Source: Tabrizicola_A sp964393035 (lineage in GTDB: Bacteria > Pseudomonadota > Alphaproteobacteria > Rhodobacterales > Rhodobacteraceae). Taken from it: 64,000 nt of DNA. Where the stretch lies: NCBI GenBank assembly GCA_964393035.1, contig CAYMRX010000006.1:62001-126000 (forward strand), given 5' to 3'. Shown here piece after piece: positions 52,205 through 60,778 of this stretch (position 1 is its first letter; each line of letters opens with the position of its first letter). Below the pieces are notes generated by a model. That model saw nothing but the letters and a program-made list of their open reading frames with translations. It searched no databases and was not told the origin of the DNA. Made by a program: the position numbers and the translations under genes.

Positions 52205-53419
52205 ATGGCGGATGGGCAAGATCGTGAAACTGCGGTGTTCCGCCGACGGGTGTTCTACATCCCCGGCTATGATCCGATTCATCCCCGCCGCTACCGTGAA
52301 CTTTACCGCAAGGAAGGTGCCGATCAGGCGCGGATTTCCGGCTATGGGCTGGCGCTGGCCGCAAAAGCCACCAAAGGCCCCTATGGCTGGCATGTCAGCA
52401 GCCAGATGAACGGCCAAAAGACCGAGGCGGATTTTGAAGTGCTGATCTGGTCCGACATTGTGAAAACCTCAATGGATCAAGGGATTGCCAGCACCTACCT
52501 GCAACTTCTGCGCACGGCTTGGGCCTATGTCGGGTCGGGGGCGCTGTTTCGGCTGATGCGCTTGCGCAAGGGGCCGATGATCGCCGCCCTTTACCCCATC
52601 GTCTTTCTGATCGCACAACTTCTTTTGGCGCTTCTGGCGGGGTGGGGGATCGGTACGCTGGTGGCCCATGTCAGCCATTGGGGCCTTGGCCTCGTGGCGG
52701 GCGCAGGCTTGGTCTGGGCGGTGTTGCGCGGCTTTCGGAGCTGGGACAACAAGGTTTTCGCCTATTACCTGATGCATGATTACGCCTATTCGGCGCAGGC
52801 CAAGGGGGCGAACCCGGCCGAGCTTGAAACCCGGATGGCGATGTTCCGCGCCGCGATTGCCGGGGCGCTGCATGAAGATTTTGACGAGGTTCTGGTCGTT
52901 GGCCATTCCTCTGGCGCGCATTTGGCGGTGTCGATCCTGTCGGATCTGATCCGGCAGGGCTTGCCTGCCAAGCGTCCCGCACTGGCCTTTCTCTCCCTCG
53001 GGCAGGTGGTGCCGATGGTGTCTTTCCTGCCCGAGGCGCGGCGGTTGCGCGGGGATCTTGCCTATCTCTCCGGCCGGGACGAGCTGACTTGGGTGGATGT
53101 CACCGCCCCCGGTGACGGCTGCGCCTTTGCCTTGTGCGATCCGGTGGCGGTGACGGGCGTGGCGCCTGCGGCCAAGCGATGGCCCCTCATCCAGACCGCC
53201 GCCTTCACGCAAACCCTGTCACCCGAACGCTGGGCGGCACTGCGGTGGCGCTTTTTCCGCCTGCATTTCCAGTATCTGTGCGCCTTTGATCGCCCCGGTT
53301 TCTACGATTATTTCCAGATCACCGCCGGGCCGCAGAGCCTTGCCGCGCGTTATGCCGGACGCCCTGCGGCAAAAAGCCGGATCGAGACGGCGCTTTCCGG
53401 GTATAGAACCACGGCATGA
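52205..53419 (+). CDS. Alpha/beta-hydrolase-like protein with an inserted membrane hairpin
   Basis: 404 residues, not a named family. The N-terminus VFYIPGYDPIHPRRYRELYR resembles the first strand and oxyanion loop of alpha/beta hydrolases. Two hydrophobic helices follow (about 118-165; LYPIVFLIAQLLLALLAGWG and GLGLVAGAGLVWAVL). The nucleophile elbow is VLVVGHSSGAHLAVS (GxSxG, Ser about 235); a possible catalytic His lies near the C-terminus (FFRLHFQYLCAFD). Its stop overlaps the P450 start, so the two are co-translated. An esterase or transacylase on a lipid-like substrate is inferred. Confidence 0.6.
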   Translation: MADGQDRETAVFRRRVFYIPGYDPIHPRRYRELYRKEGADQARISGYGLALAAKATKGPYGWHVSSQMNGQKTEADFEVLIWSDIVKTSMDQGIASTYLQLLRTAWAYVGSGALFRLMRLRKGPMIAALYPIVFLIAQLLLALLAGWGIGTLVAHVSHWGLGLVAGAGLVWAVLRGFRSWDNKVFAYYLMHDYAYSAQAKGANPAELETRMAMFRAAIAGALHEDFDEVLVVGHSSGAHLAVSILSDLIRQGLPAKRPALAFLSLGQVVPMVSFLPEARRLRGDLAYLSGRDELTWVDVTAPGDGCAFALCDPVAVTGVAPAAKRWPLIQTAAFTQTLSPERWAALRWRFFRLHFQYLCAFDRPGFYDYFQITAGPQSLAARYAGRPAAKSRIETALSGYRTTA

Positions 53420-54768
53420 CCCCGCCCAAACCGCCCTCCCGCCGCGACAGGGCCAGCCTCTGGCAACAGATGCGGCTGTTCCGTCACGACATCCTGTCCT
53501 CGCAGCCCGCCCGACTTTACCGGGCGTGGATGGCCGAATTTCGCACCCCGTTTTTCCGCAGCTATCTGTGCAATGATCCTGCGCTGGTAAACCGGATCCT
53601 GGTTGAGCGCCCCGATGCGTTTCCAAAATCCAATCGCATCCGCGAGGGGCTGAACCCGCTTCTTGGAAACTCGGTCTTCGTGACCAATGGCGAGGTCTGG
53701 AAGCGCCAGCGTCGCATCATTGATCCGGCCTTTGAAGGCGGCCGGTTGCGCGACACCTTTCCCGCGATGGTGGCTGCGGGGCAGGGGGCGGTGGCCCGGC
53801 TTGCCCCCGGTGTGACCGAGGTGGAACAGGAGATGAGCCACGCGGCGGCGGATGTGATCTTTCGCACGCTGTTCTCCATCCCCATCGAACATGCCGTTGC
53901 CACGGCGGTGTTCCATGAATTCCGCACCTATCAGCGCACCCAGCCGCTGTTGAACCTTGCTGCCTTCCTGCCGCTGCCGCGCTGGTTGCCCCGTTTTCAT
54001 CGCCGCGATACCCGCCGGTCCGCCGCCCTGATCCGTGGCCTGATCGCGCAACTCTGCGAGGCGCGCGCTGCGGAAATCGCCGCCGGCACGGCCCCGGATG
54101 ATCTGGCGACCAAGATCATGACCACGCCAGACCCCCAATCGGGAAAGACGTTCACAACGGAAGAAATGGTCGATCAGGTCGCGATTTTTTTCCTCGCCGG
54201 GCATGAGACCAGCGCCTCGGCCATGGCTTGGGCGCTTTATCTTCTGGCGCTTTATCCGCAGGTGCAGGACCAAGTGGCAGCCGAGGCGGCGTCCCTGCCG
54301 GACACCCCCGATTTTTCTTCCCTTTCGCGCCTGAAATTCACCCGCGATGTGTTTCGCGAAACCCTGCGGCTTTACCCGCCGGTGCCGATGATGGTGCGGG
54401 AAAACATCTGCCCCGAGGAGATGCGGGATCGCCATGTCGCGCCCGGCGCGCAGATGGTTCTGTCGCCGTGGCATCTGCACCGCCACGAGCGCATCTGGCC
54501 GAACCCCGATGAATTTGAACCTGCCCGCTGGCAGACCGAGGAAAATCGTGCCTGCATGCGCGACGCCTATATGCCGTTTTCCGCTGGACCCAGGGTTTGC
54601 ACCGGGGCGGGCTTTGCCATGGTGGAGGGGCCGTTGCTGCTTGCCATGCTGGTCAAACACTGGCGGTTTGATCGGGTTGCGGGCCGTGATCCGGTTCCGG
54701 TGGCGCATCTGACGGTGCGGGCCAAGCATGGGATCTGGCTCAGCCTGTCGCCTCGTCTGCAAGGGTAA
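53416..54768 (+). CDS. Cytochrome P450
   Basis: 450 residues, normal P450 length, no membrane anchor. I-helix oxygen motif FFLAGHETSASAM (about 260-266), K-helix ETLRLYPPVP (ExxR), PERF-like DEFEPARW, and haem loop FSAGPRVCTGAGFAMVEG with proximal Cys at about 395. It resembles the CYP4/CYP102-like fatty-acid or terpene oxygenases more than steroid enzymes, but the substrate is unknown. Co-translated with the membrane hydrolase (ATGA overlap), suggesting a shared lipophilic substrate. No ferredoxin gene is nearby. Confidence 0.9.
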   Translation: MTPPKPPSRRDRASLWQQMRLFRHDILSSQPARLYRAWMAEFRTPFFRSYLCNDPALVNRILVERPDAFPKSNRIREGLNPLLGNSVFVTNGEVWKRQRRIIDPAFEGGRLRDTFPAMVAAGQGAVARLAPGVTEVEQEMSHAAADVIFRTLFSIPIEHAVATAVFHEFRTYQRTQPLLNLAAFLPLPRWLPRFHRRDTRRSAALIRGLIAQLCEARAAEIAAGTAPDDLATKIMTTPDPQSGKTFTTEEMVDQVAIFFLAGHETSASAMAWALYLLALYPQVQDQVAAEAASLPDTPDFSSLSRLKFTRDVFRETLRLYPPVPMMVRENICPEEMRDRHVAPGAQMVLSPWHLHRHERIWPNPDEFEPARWQTEENRACMRDAYMPFSAGPRVCTGAGFAMVEGPLLLAMLVKHWRFDRVAGRDPVPVAHLTVRAKHGIWLSLSPRLQG

Positions 54769-55087
54769 TGCGGCAAGAGTTTTCGAGAACTCTTGCAAAT
54801 TTCTTCGAAGAAATTTGCCTTCAGACCACGACCGAAATGCTGTCACGGTTACAGAAAATCACGAATTGCCCGGCGTTTTCAACGGCGCGAAACCCGCGCC
54901 TGCGTATTTCGTGAAAGAACCGCTGTCGTCCGATCAGGCGCTCCACATCCTCGACCTAGCGTCGCAGGATCCCACCCTCGGCAGCAGCACGAGCGCTGAA
55001 AAGCTGGACGATCCAGTGATCTGGGGTAATGGCCGTAGGCAAATCTTTTATGACACAGCTCCTGCGCCAAAGATTGCCAGTCCTTCC
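54769..55087. other. Intergenic region with the second twin-hairpin repeat
   Basis: 319 bp. The first 50 bases are the repeat below. The rest contains an open frame in the plus direction ending at 55102 (HELPGVFNGAKPAPAYFVKE...) with no start signal or recognisable family; it may be a gene remnant. Nothing else is seen. Confidence 0.4.
54774..54817. repeat. Twin-hairpin repeat, copy 2
   Basis: Hairpin 1 (54774-54795) has arms CAAGAGTT/AACTCTTG around TTCGAG; hairpin 2 (54796-54817) is the same 22-base palindrome as in copy 1 (half-site CAAATTTCTTC). Hairpin 1 differs between copies but keeps its pairing, a sign of selection on structure. It starts 6 bases after the P450 stop. Confidence 0.8.
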
Positions 55088-55306
55088 TTAACGCGCCGTT
55101 AAAGTCCGCAAGACCCAAACCCGGATCGCAGAGGCCAGCCCCACATCGCCGTCACGCCCGGTATCCACTTCGGCCGCAAGCTCGTTCACTGAAATTCCAC
55201 GTGCGCGGGCCAGTCGTTGGAACGCCTCCCAAAACTCCGCCTCCAGCGACACAGAGGTGCGGTGGCCCTTCAAGGTCAGCGAATGTTTGACGGGTCGCCC
55301 GCTCAT
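55088..55306 (-). CDS. Ribbon-helix-helix domain protein
   Basis: 72 residues. KHSLTLKGHRTSVSLEAEFW followed by EAFQRLARARGISVNELAAE is an RHH_4-type DNA-binding fold: beta-strand, helix, turn, helix. It overlaps the upstream DUF4169 gene by 4 bases and follows fumC, an arrangement I recognise from many Rhodobacteraceae. Target unknown. Confidence 0.75.
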   Translation of the reverse strand: MSGRPVKHSLTLKGHRTSVSLEAEFWEAFQRLARARGISVNELAAEVDTGRDGDVGLASAIRVWVLRTLTAR

Positions 55307-55476
55307 TCGCGCTTCATCCCGTCCAGATCGCGCCGGGCCTTGTCGGCCCGGGCTTTTTCAAGATCTTTCTCGGCCTTGGTCCGACCGAATTTCACCGCGT
55401 TCTCATCGCCCTGCGCGCGGGCCTTGGCCCGGTCCTTGGCCTTGCGGGCCGCGCGCAGGTTGATGATTTCGGCCAT
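55303..55476 (-). CDS. DUF4169 small basic protein
   Basis: 57 residues: MAEIINLRAARKAKDRAKAR, then an Asn-Ala-Val-Lys-Phe-Gly-Arg-Thr-Lys stretch and a charged helix ending DLDGMKRE. The N-terminal EIINLRxARKxK pattern defines DUF4169. ATG at 55476, three bases after the fumC stop; its own stop overlaps the RHH start. Function unknown. Confidence 0.8.
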   Translation of the reverse strand: MAEIINLRAARKAKDRAKARAQGDENAVKFGRTKAEKDLEKARADKARRDLDGMKRE

Positions 55477-55479
55477 GGA

Positions 55480-56874
55480 TCAGCCCTTCGGTCCGACCAT
55501 ATCCTCGGGCCGCACGATGCGGTCAAAGGTTTCGCCATCGACGTAACCCAGCGCAATCGCTTCTTCGCGCAGCGTGGTGCCGTTCTTGTGGGCGGTCTTG
55601 GCCACCTTGGTTGCCGCATCATAACCGATGGTCGGGGCCAGCGCCGTCACCAGCATCAGCGATTCTTTCATCAGTTTTTCGATGCGGGCCACATTGGCTT
55701 GGGTGCCGACCACCATGTTGTCGGTGAACGACCCCGCCGCGTCGCCCAAAAGCTGCATGGATTGCAAGACGTTATAGGACATCATCGGGTTGTAGACGTT
55801 CAGCTCGAAATGCCCCTGCGACCCGGCAAAGCCGACGGCGGCGTCATTGCCCATCACATGTGCGCAAACCATGGTCAGCGCCTCGGCCTGCGTCGGGTTC
55901 ACCTTGCCCGGCATGATCGACGAGCCGGGTTCATTTTCCGGCAAGATCAACTCCCCCAGACCCGAGCGCGGGCCCGAGCCCAAGAGACGCAGGTCATTGG
56001 CGATCTTGAACAGGCTGGCCGCCACGGTTTTCAAGGCCCCCGAGAACATCACCATGGCGTCATGCGCGGCCAAGGCCTCGAACTTGTTCGGGGCGGTGAC
56101 AAAGGGCAGGCCGGTGATCTCGGCGATTTCAGCCGCGACGCGGGCGTCGAAGCCAACCCTGGTGTTCAGCCCGGTGCCCACGGCAGTGCCGCCTTGCGCC
56201 AGTTCGTAAATATGCGGCAGGCACATCTTCACCCGCTCGATCCCGCGCTCCACCTGCTTGGCATAACCGCTGAATTCCTGACCCAAAGTCAGGGGTGTGG
56301 CATCCTGCGTATGGGTGCGGCCGATCTTGATGATGTCCTTGAATTCAGCCGATTTCGCCGCCAGCGCCTTGTGCAGCTTTTCCAGCCCCGGCAGCAGCAC
56401 ATCGCGCGCCATCATGCCGATGGCCACATGCATCGCCGTCGGGAAGGTGTCGTTCGAGGATTGGCCCATGTTCACATGGTCATTCGGGTGGACCGGCTTT
56501 TTCGACCCCATCACCCCGCCCAGCATTTCAATGGCGCGGTTCGAGATCACCTCATTGGCGTTCATGTTCGACTGGGTGCCGGACCCGGTTTGCCACACGA
56601 CCAGCGGGAAGTTGTCGTCGAACTTGCCGACGATCACCTCATCCGCCGCTGCAGCGATGGTTTTGCCAAGGCCCGCATCCAGATCGCCCTGCGCCACATT
56701 GACCAGCGCGCAGGCTTTTTTGATGACGCCAAGCGCGCGGATGATCGCGACTGGCTGGCGTTCCCAACCAATGGGGAAGTTGATGATCGAGCGCTGGGTC
56801 TGCGCGCCCCAGTATTTGTCAGACGGAACTTCCAGCGGGCCAAAGCTGTCGGTTTCGGTGCGGGTCGCGGACAT
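55480..56874 (-). CDS. fumC: Fumarate hydratase class II
   Basis: 464 residues. TRTETDSFGPLEVPSDKYWG, GSGTQSNMNANEVISNRAIE, HPNDHVNMGQSSNDTFPTAM, GRTHTQDATPLTLGQEFSGY and the signature GSSIMPGKVNPTQAEAL (catalytic Ser loop) identify the iron-free fumarase of the citric acid cycle. ATG 56874 preceded by AGGAGGCAAGACCC; the longer frame to 56931 is not used. Confidence 0.95.
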   Translation of the reverse strand: MSATRTETDSFGPLEVPSDKYWGAQTQRSIINFPIGWERQPVAIIRALGVIKKACALVNVAQGDLDAGLGKTIAAAADEVIVGKFDDNFPLVVWQTGSGTQSNMNANEVISNRAIEMLGGVMGSKKPVHPNDHVNMGQSSNDTFPTAMHVAIGMMARDVLLPGLEKLHKALAAKSAEFKDIIKIGRTHTQDATPLTLGQEFSGYAKQVERGIERVKMCLPHIYELAQGGTAVGTGLNTRVGFDARVAAEIAEITGLPFVTAPNKFEALAAHDAMVMFSGALKTVAASLFKIANDLRLLGSGPRSGLGELILPENEPGSSIMPGKVNPTQAEALTMVCAHVMGNDAAVGFAGSQGHFELNVYNPMMSYNVLQSMQLLGDAAGSFTDNMVVGTQANVARIEKLMKESLMLVTALAPTIGYDAATKVAKTAHKNGTTLREEAIALGYVDGETFDRIVRPEDMVGPKG

Positions 56875-56955
56875 GGGTCTTGCCTCCTGATGTGCTGGAA
56901 GCCTCTTAGGGCCAGTGCCGGGAAAATTCAATCGGCATACCGTTGCATACCAAAG

Positions 56956-57537
56956 TCAATGCGTCGCAGCCGGAACCTCATTGCGGCGATAAAAGCGGAA
57001 AATCCGGGCAGGGGGAAGATTGCGCCAGATCCGCGGCCCAACCCGCACCTGAAGACCCAGCTTTTCAAGGCTTTCAGGCGGCAAAGGCGGGGTTGCGCCA
57101 TAGGTGAATTGCACCATGGCCCCACCGGGGGCCAGAATGTCGAAGGCGGCGGCAACGATGGCCTCGCGCAGGGCGGGCGAAACCGACAACAGCGGCAGGC
57201 CCGAAATGACCTTGCCCACCCGGTGCGCCCCAAGCAGCCTCGGAGCATCCTGTGCGGGGCCGTGATGCACGGTGATACCGGGGTAGCGCGCCCGCAGGTG
57301 GCGCACGAAATCGCCGTTCATCTCGAACAGGGTCAGATCATGCGGCGCGACGCCCCGCGCCAGAATGGCTTCGGTCAGCCGCCCGGTGCCGGGACCGAAT
57401 TCCACCACCTTGCCCATCGCGGGGTGAAGGCCAGCGGTCATGCCACGGGCGAGCCAGGGCGACGAGGGCGAGATTGCCGAAATCTGACGCGGATTGCTGA
57501 GGAGCTGCCGCAGGAAAAGCGTGGATTCCGGCGACAT
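56956..57537 (-). CDS. Class I SAM-dependent methyltransferase, PmtA-like
   Basis: 193 residues. LSNPRQISAISPSSPWLARG is the conserved N-terminus of the Rhodobacter-type phosphatidylethanolamine N-methyltransferase/ rRNA-dimethylase-like group; SAM loop VVEFGPGTGRLTEAIL; VISGLPLLSVSP as motif IV; late motif IWRNLPPARIFRFYR. It may methylate phosphatidylethanolamine toward phosphatidylcholine. The related rRNA adenine dimethylases are longer and have NLPY instead of GLPL. Confidence 0.75.
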   Translation of the reverse strand: MSPESTLFLRQLLSNPRQISAISPSSPWLARGMTAGLHPAMGKVVEFGPGTGRLTEAILARGVAPHDLTLFEMNGDFVRHLRARYPGITVHHGPAQDAPRLLGAHRVGKVISGLPLLSVSPALREAIVAAAFDILAPGGAMVQFTYGATPPLPPESLEKLGLQVRVGPRIWRNLPPARIFRFYRRNEVPAATH

Positions 57538-57546
57538 TGCCCGGCC

Positions 57547-58005
57547 TCACTGTTTACGAAACTTGTCCAGGCTGACCACCTGCGCATCATGCTGCGGCGG
57601 TTCAGGATCATCTTCGGGGTCTTCTTCTTCCTCTAGCTCGTCGTCGTCCTCATCGTGCGATTCGAACCGCAGGCCGAATTCGACCGAAGGATCGACAAAG
57701 GTGCGCACCGCATCAAAGGGGATGATCAAAGGCTCGGGGTTGTTGCCGAAATTCAGCGTGATGGTGAACAGATCATCGGTCACGGTGAGATTGTCGAACC
57801 AGTGCTGAATGACGATGGTCATTTCCGACGGATAGCGCGCGCGCAGCCAATCGGCGATTTCCACCCCTTCCACCGTGGTGTCGAAGGTGATGAAGAAATG
57901 ATGTGCGCCCGGCAGGCCATTGGCCGCCACATCCCTGAGAACGGTCTGGATCAGCCCCCGCATCGCCCGGTGCATCAGATTGCCGTAATCAATGGATTTT
58001 GTCAT
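57547..58005 (-). CDS. sspB: SspB-family ClpXP adaptor
   Basis: 152 residues. IDYGNLMHRAMRGLIQTVLR, HHFFITFDTTVEGVEIADWL, MTIVIQHWFDNLTVTDDLFT and LIIPFDAVRTFVDPSVEFGL are the SspB-alpha fold; an acidic linker (about 118-138) leads to the ClpX-docking tail VVSLDKFRK. SspB tethers ssrA-tagged proteins to ClpXP; the tmRNA gene lies about 2.3 kb further along the same window. ATG 58005 is chosen over a GTG two codons upstream. Confidence 0.9.
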   Translation of the reverse strand: MTKSIDYGNLMHRAMRGLIQTVLRDVAANGLPGAHHFFITFDTTVEGVEIADWLRARYPSEMTIVIQHWFDNLTVTDDLFTITLNFGNNPEPLIIPFDAVRTFVDPSVEFGLRFESHDEDDDELEEEEDPEDDPEPPQHDAQVVSLDKFRKQ

Positions 58006-58081
58006 GCCCACTCCACTCGTTGCGCTGACGGTAGCATAGGGGATTCGTTGCTGAAGGGAAGGGGCCGGGGCAGGGGGACCG

Positions 58082-59335
58082 TCAGATCAGCGCGGCAAGG
58101 GTTGCGGCAAATGCCGATCCCGCGAGAACCAAGGGCAGCGACCAGTGGCGGCGCAACAGAAGATAGGCCGCGCCCATGGCGATGGCCAGTGCCAAGGGAT
58201 TCAGGCTGGCTGGATCGGGCAGGCTGAGGGTCAGCGGGCCAAGGCCATAGAGGCTGACCTTGGCAAAGATCACATGCAGCGCAAACCACAAGGACAGGTT
58301 GGCAATGACGCCGACCACCGCGGCCATGATCCCGGAAAGCGCGCCCGCAAGGCGCGGTTCGGCGGTCAGCCGCGCGATATGCGGCGCGCCGGTGAAAATC
58401 CATAGAAAACAGGGGGCAAAGGTCATCCACAGCGCCACGCCTGCGCCCGCCAGCGCCATGGGCCAGCCGCCCTGATGCCAACCGGCCAGAAAACCCACGA
58501 ATTCGGTGACCAGAATCAACGGGCCGGGGGTGGTTTCGGCAAGGCCAAGGCCGGCCATCATCTCGGCCGTCGAAAGCCAACCCTGCACCTGCACCACCTC
58601 TTGCACCATCCAAGCCAGAACCGCATAGGCCCCGCCAAAGGTCAACAGCGCCAGTTTTGAGAAATAGATCCCGATTTCGGTGAGAAATCCGCCCTCAAAC
58701 GCCCAAAGCGCGGCCAGCGGGCCAAGCCAGATCAGCGCCCAAAGCAGGGCCGAGCGCAGGCTTTGGCCAAGTTCGGCGGCAGGCGGCACGGCGCGCGCCG
58801 ATGCGGTCTTGGCCAGCAGGGCCGCCCCGACAAACCCCGCGCCCAGAATGACCAGCGGGAAGGGCAGGCCAAGGGCAAAAAGCGCGACAAAGGCGGCCAG
58901 CGCAACCCAGCGTTCCACCGCGCCCTTCAAGGCCCGGCGCGAGACACGCAACAGGGCCTCGATCACGATGGCCACCACGGCCGCCTGCACCCCCAGAAAG
59001 GCCGCCGTGACCAGAGGCAGATCGCCAAAAACCGCGTAGATGGCCGATAGGGCCAGCACCACCAGCGCTCCCGGCAACACGAACAGCCCGCCCGCGATCA
59101 ACCCGCCCAAGGTGCCATGGCTGCGCCAGCCGATCCATGTTGCCAGTTGCATCGCCTCGGGGCCGGGCAGCAGCATGCAAAAGGACAGCGCCGAGAGGTA
59201 ATCCTTATCCGCGATCCAGCCCCGCTCGTCGACGATCTCGCGGTGCATCAGCGCGATCTGTGCCGCCGGGCCGCCAAAGGACAACAGGCCGATGCGGGCA
59301 AAGCAGCGGGTGAGTTCGGCAAGCGAGGGCGTCAT
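58082..59335 (-). CDS. chrA: Chromate transporter ChrA
   Basis: 417 residues, about ten to twelve membrane helices in two homologous halves. Each half carries the family signature: FARIGLLSFGGPAAQIALMH with LLPGPEAMQLATWIGWRSHG in the first, FSKLALLTFGGAYAVLAWM with GLAETTPGPLILVTEFVGF in the second. ChrA exports chromate with the proton gradient. Its start overlaps the upstream chrB-like stop (4 bases). Confidence 0.9.
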   Translation of the reverse strand: MTPSLAELTRCFARIGLLSFGGPAAQIALMHREIVDERGWIADKDYLSALSFCMLLPGPEAMQLATWIGWRSHGTLGGLIAGGLFVLPGALVVLALSAIYAVFGDLPLVTAAFLGVQAAVVAIVIEALLRVSRRALKGAVERWVALAAFVALFALGLPFPLVILGAGFVGAALLAKTASARAVPPAAELGQSLRSALLWALIWLGPLAALWAFEGGFLTEIGIYFSKLALLTFGGAYAVLAWMVQEVVQVQGWLSTAEMMAGLGLAETTPGPLILVTEFVGFLAGWHQGGWPMALAGAGVALWMTFAPCFLWIFTGAPHIARLTAEPRLAGALSGIMAAVVGVIANLSLWFALHVIFAKVSLYGLGPLTLSLPDPASLNPLALAIAMGAAYLLLRRHWSLPLVLAGSAFAATLAALI

Positions 59336-60123
59336 TGCGCGCGCCCCGCCGGCCAGTCATGGCCTTCGTCAAACCCGTCGCGCGCCCAGCGATACAAGGC
59401 ATCGTAAAGCGGCATCGCGGCCTCCAACTGTTCAAGATCATCGCGGTATTGCCGCGACAGGCCGACCGACAGCGCCAGCAACCCGGCCGCTTGCGGGGCA
59501 AGATCGTGGCGGTCGGTGTCCGCACCCCGCACCACCGTCGCCAGCCGCTCCAGGGCTGGTGTCGACAGGCCAAAATCGGCGATCAGCGCGTCAAAGCTGC
59601 ACAGATCGCCGCGGTGGCTGAAGTTCACCCCTTCCACATCAAACGGCGTGGCATCGAAATGGGCGGCAACTGCGGTGACATCAGGCGGGGCGACGAACAG
59701 AAAACGCGCGGCGGGGTTGATGAAGCGGCGGATCAGCCAAGGGCAGGCGATCCGGTCGATCTTGGGGCGGTGCCGCGTCACCCAAAGCGCGGTTCCGCCA
59801 ACCAGCGCCATCGGCATGACCGGGAGCCCCGCCTCACGCCAGGCGACATGCCCGCCTTCCAGCACTTCTGCCGGTCCGCCATTGGCACGGATCAGCGCCG
59901 CGACGCCTTCAGAGAGCTTGCGCCCCCGGTTGCAGATGACGACAACCGGGCGGTCCGCCTGCACCGCCCCGGCTTCGGCATAGGGGACAGGCCGGGTGGT
60001 CGGAATGAGGAAGGGGTCGGCCGCGAGATCTTCGGGCAACCGCACATCCAGCAGCAAGGGCGCGTCGGGCGTGCCGATCAGGCGCAAAAGTTGGGCAGGG
60101 GAAATCGCGCTTGGTCTGGGCAT
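59332..60123 (-). CDS. Rhodanese-ChrB C-terminal domain fusion, chromate resistance protein
   Basis: 263 residues. The N-terminal 100 residues are a rhodanese domain (LLLDVRLPEDLA; VVICNRGRKLSEGVAALI with the active Cys; EVLEGGHVAW). The C-terminal 150 are the ChrB_C domain (WVTRHRPKIDRIACPWLIRR, FINPAARFLFV, GDLCSFDALIADFGL). Classical ChrB has a different N-terminal regulator domain, so this fusion may be an enzyme rather than a repressor. ATG 60123 is preferred to a TTG at 60138. Coupled to chrA. Confidence 0.8.
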   Translation of the reverse strand: MPRPSAISPAQLLRLIGTPDAPLLLDVRLPEDLAADPFLIPTTRPVPYAEAGAVQADRPVVVICNRGRKLSEGVAALIRANGGPAEVLEGGHVAWREAGLPVMPMALVGGTALWVTRHRPKIDRIACPWLIRRFINPAARFLFVAPPDVTAVAAHFDATPFDVEGVNFSHRGDLCSFDALIADFGLSTPALERLATVVRGADTDRHDLAPQAAGLLALSVGLSRQYRDDLEQLEAAMPLYDALYRWARDGFDEGHDWPAGRAQ

Positions 60124-60280
60124 GGGGCATCCGATCAAAAGAGGGGATGCGACGCTTTGGCCTGACGCCTCACGAGGCGCTCGCGTGGCCCCACGCCCAA
60201 GGATTAGCGGCAGCTGTGCGGCGGGTCAAGCCATCTGGCGGCACGGGCGGGTTAAGTGGCTGAAATCAGAAAGCTATCTG

Positions 60281-60345
60281 AAAAAAAATCCGGATTGCCG
60301 AAACCGCAACCAATGTCGGGAAAAGTGCCGGATTCTGTTGCCAGG
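60281..60345 (-). terminator. Probable terminator of the tmRNA transcript
   Basis: On the minus strand AATCCGG pairs with CCGGATT about 36 bases later, the latter followed by a T8 run (plus-strand A8 at 60281-60288). The loop is long, so confidence is moderate. Confidence 0.5.
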
Positions 60346-60637
60346 CTCCGGCGGGCCCCGCCTTACGCGGCTAAGCGGAAGGGCTTAGGTTTCGATGTTC
60401 GGACCGCTTACGCAGCCAGAGCCATCGGAGCGTGGTTGTCATTGGCAACTACACTTGTGGTCCGATAACGGTGGTGCCTACCGGGTAAAAGCTGGCCTCT
60501 TTAGACGTCCGTCGATCCTGTTTCGGCCCCTTACCCCCGCAATGCCGGGTGGAATGGTGGAGCCGCCGGGTACCGCCCCCGGGTCCGAGCCGTTTATTAC
60601 AGGTGCGTTTATCACCATAGTCCGGGTTGCCCCGGAC
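60346..60637 (-). ncRNA. ssrA: Two-piece circularly permuted tmRNA
   Basis: Read on the minus strand, the acceptor piece comes first and ends in CGGTACCCGGCGGCTCCACCA (20 of these bases match a tRNA T-arm and acceptor; CCA at 60557-60555). A short spacer follows, then the coding piece starting GGGGCCGAAAC near 60530. GGGGCCG pairs with CGGCTCC to form the 7-bp acceptor stem with one G-U. The tag frame at 60446-60408 codes ANDNHAPMALAA and ends in TAA, the ANDN...AA pattern of alphaproteobacterial tags. The order acceptor-then-coding is the permuted form of this class. The exact 3' end of the coding piece is not fixed. Confidence 0.9.
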
Positions 60638-60643
60638 AGGGCG

Positions 60644-60672
60644 AATATAGGGGGGCGGGCGCGGGGGTGCAA
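60644..60672 (-). promoter_or_regulatory. Sigma-70 promoter of the tmRNA gene
   Basis: On the minus strand -35 TTGCAC (60672-60667) and -10 TATATT (60649-60644) with 17 bases between. Predicted start near 60637, just upstream of the acceptor piece. Confidence 0.7.
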
Positions 60673-60778
60673 GGGCGGATGCGCTGCCCGCCTTGCCGAT
60701 GGTGTCAGGCATAAGGGCTTGGGTGCTGGGGGAGACGCAGCGCGATGGTTCGGCTGCTGCCAATGCCGACCCCAAATG

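Noticed and set aside
54818..55102. Plus-strand open frame (HELPGVFNGAKPAPAYFVKE...) after the twin-hairpin repeat
   Set aside because: No start codon with a ribosome binding site, no recognised family, and it runs into the end of the RHH gene on the other strand. Kept only as a possible remnant.
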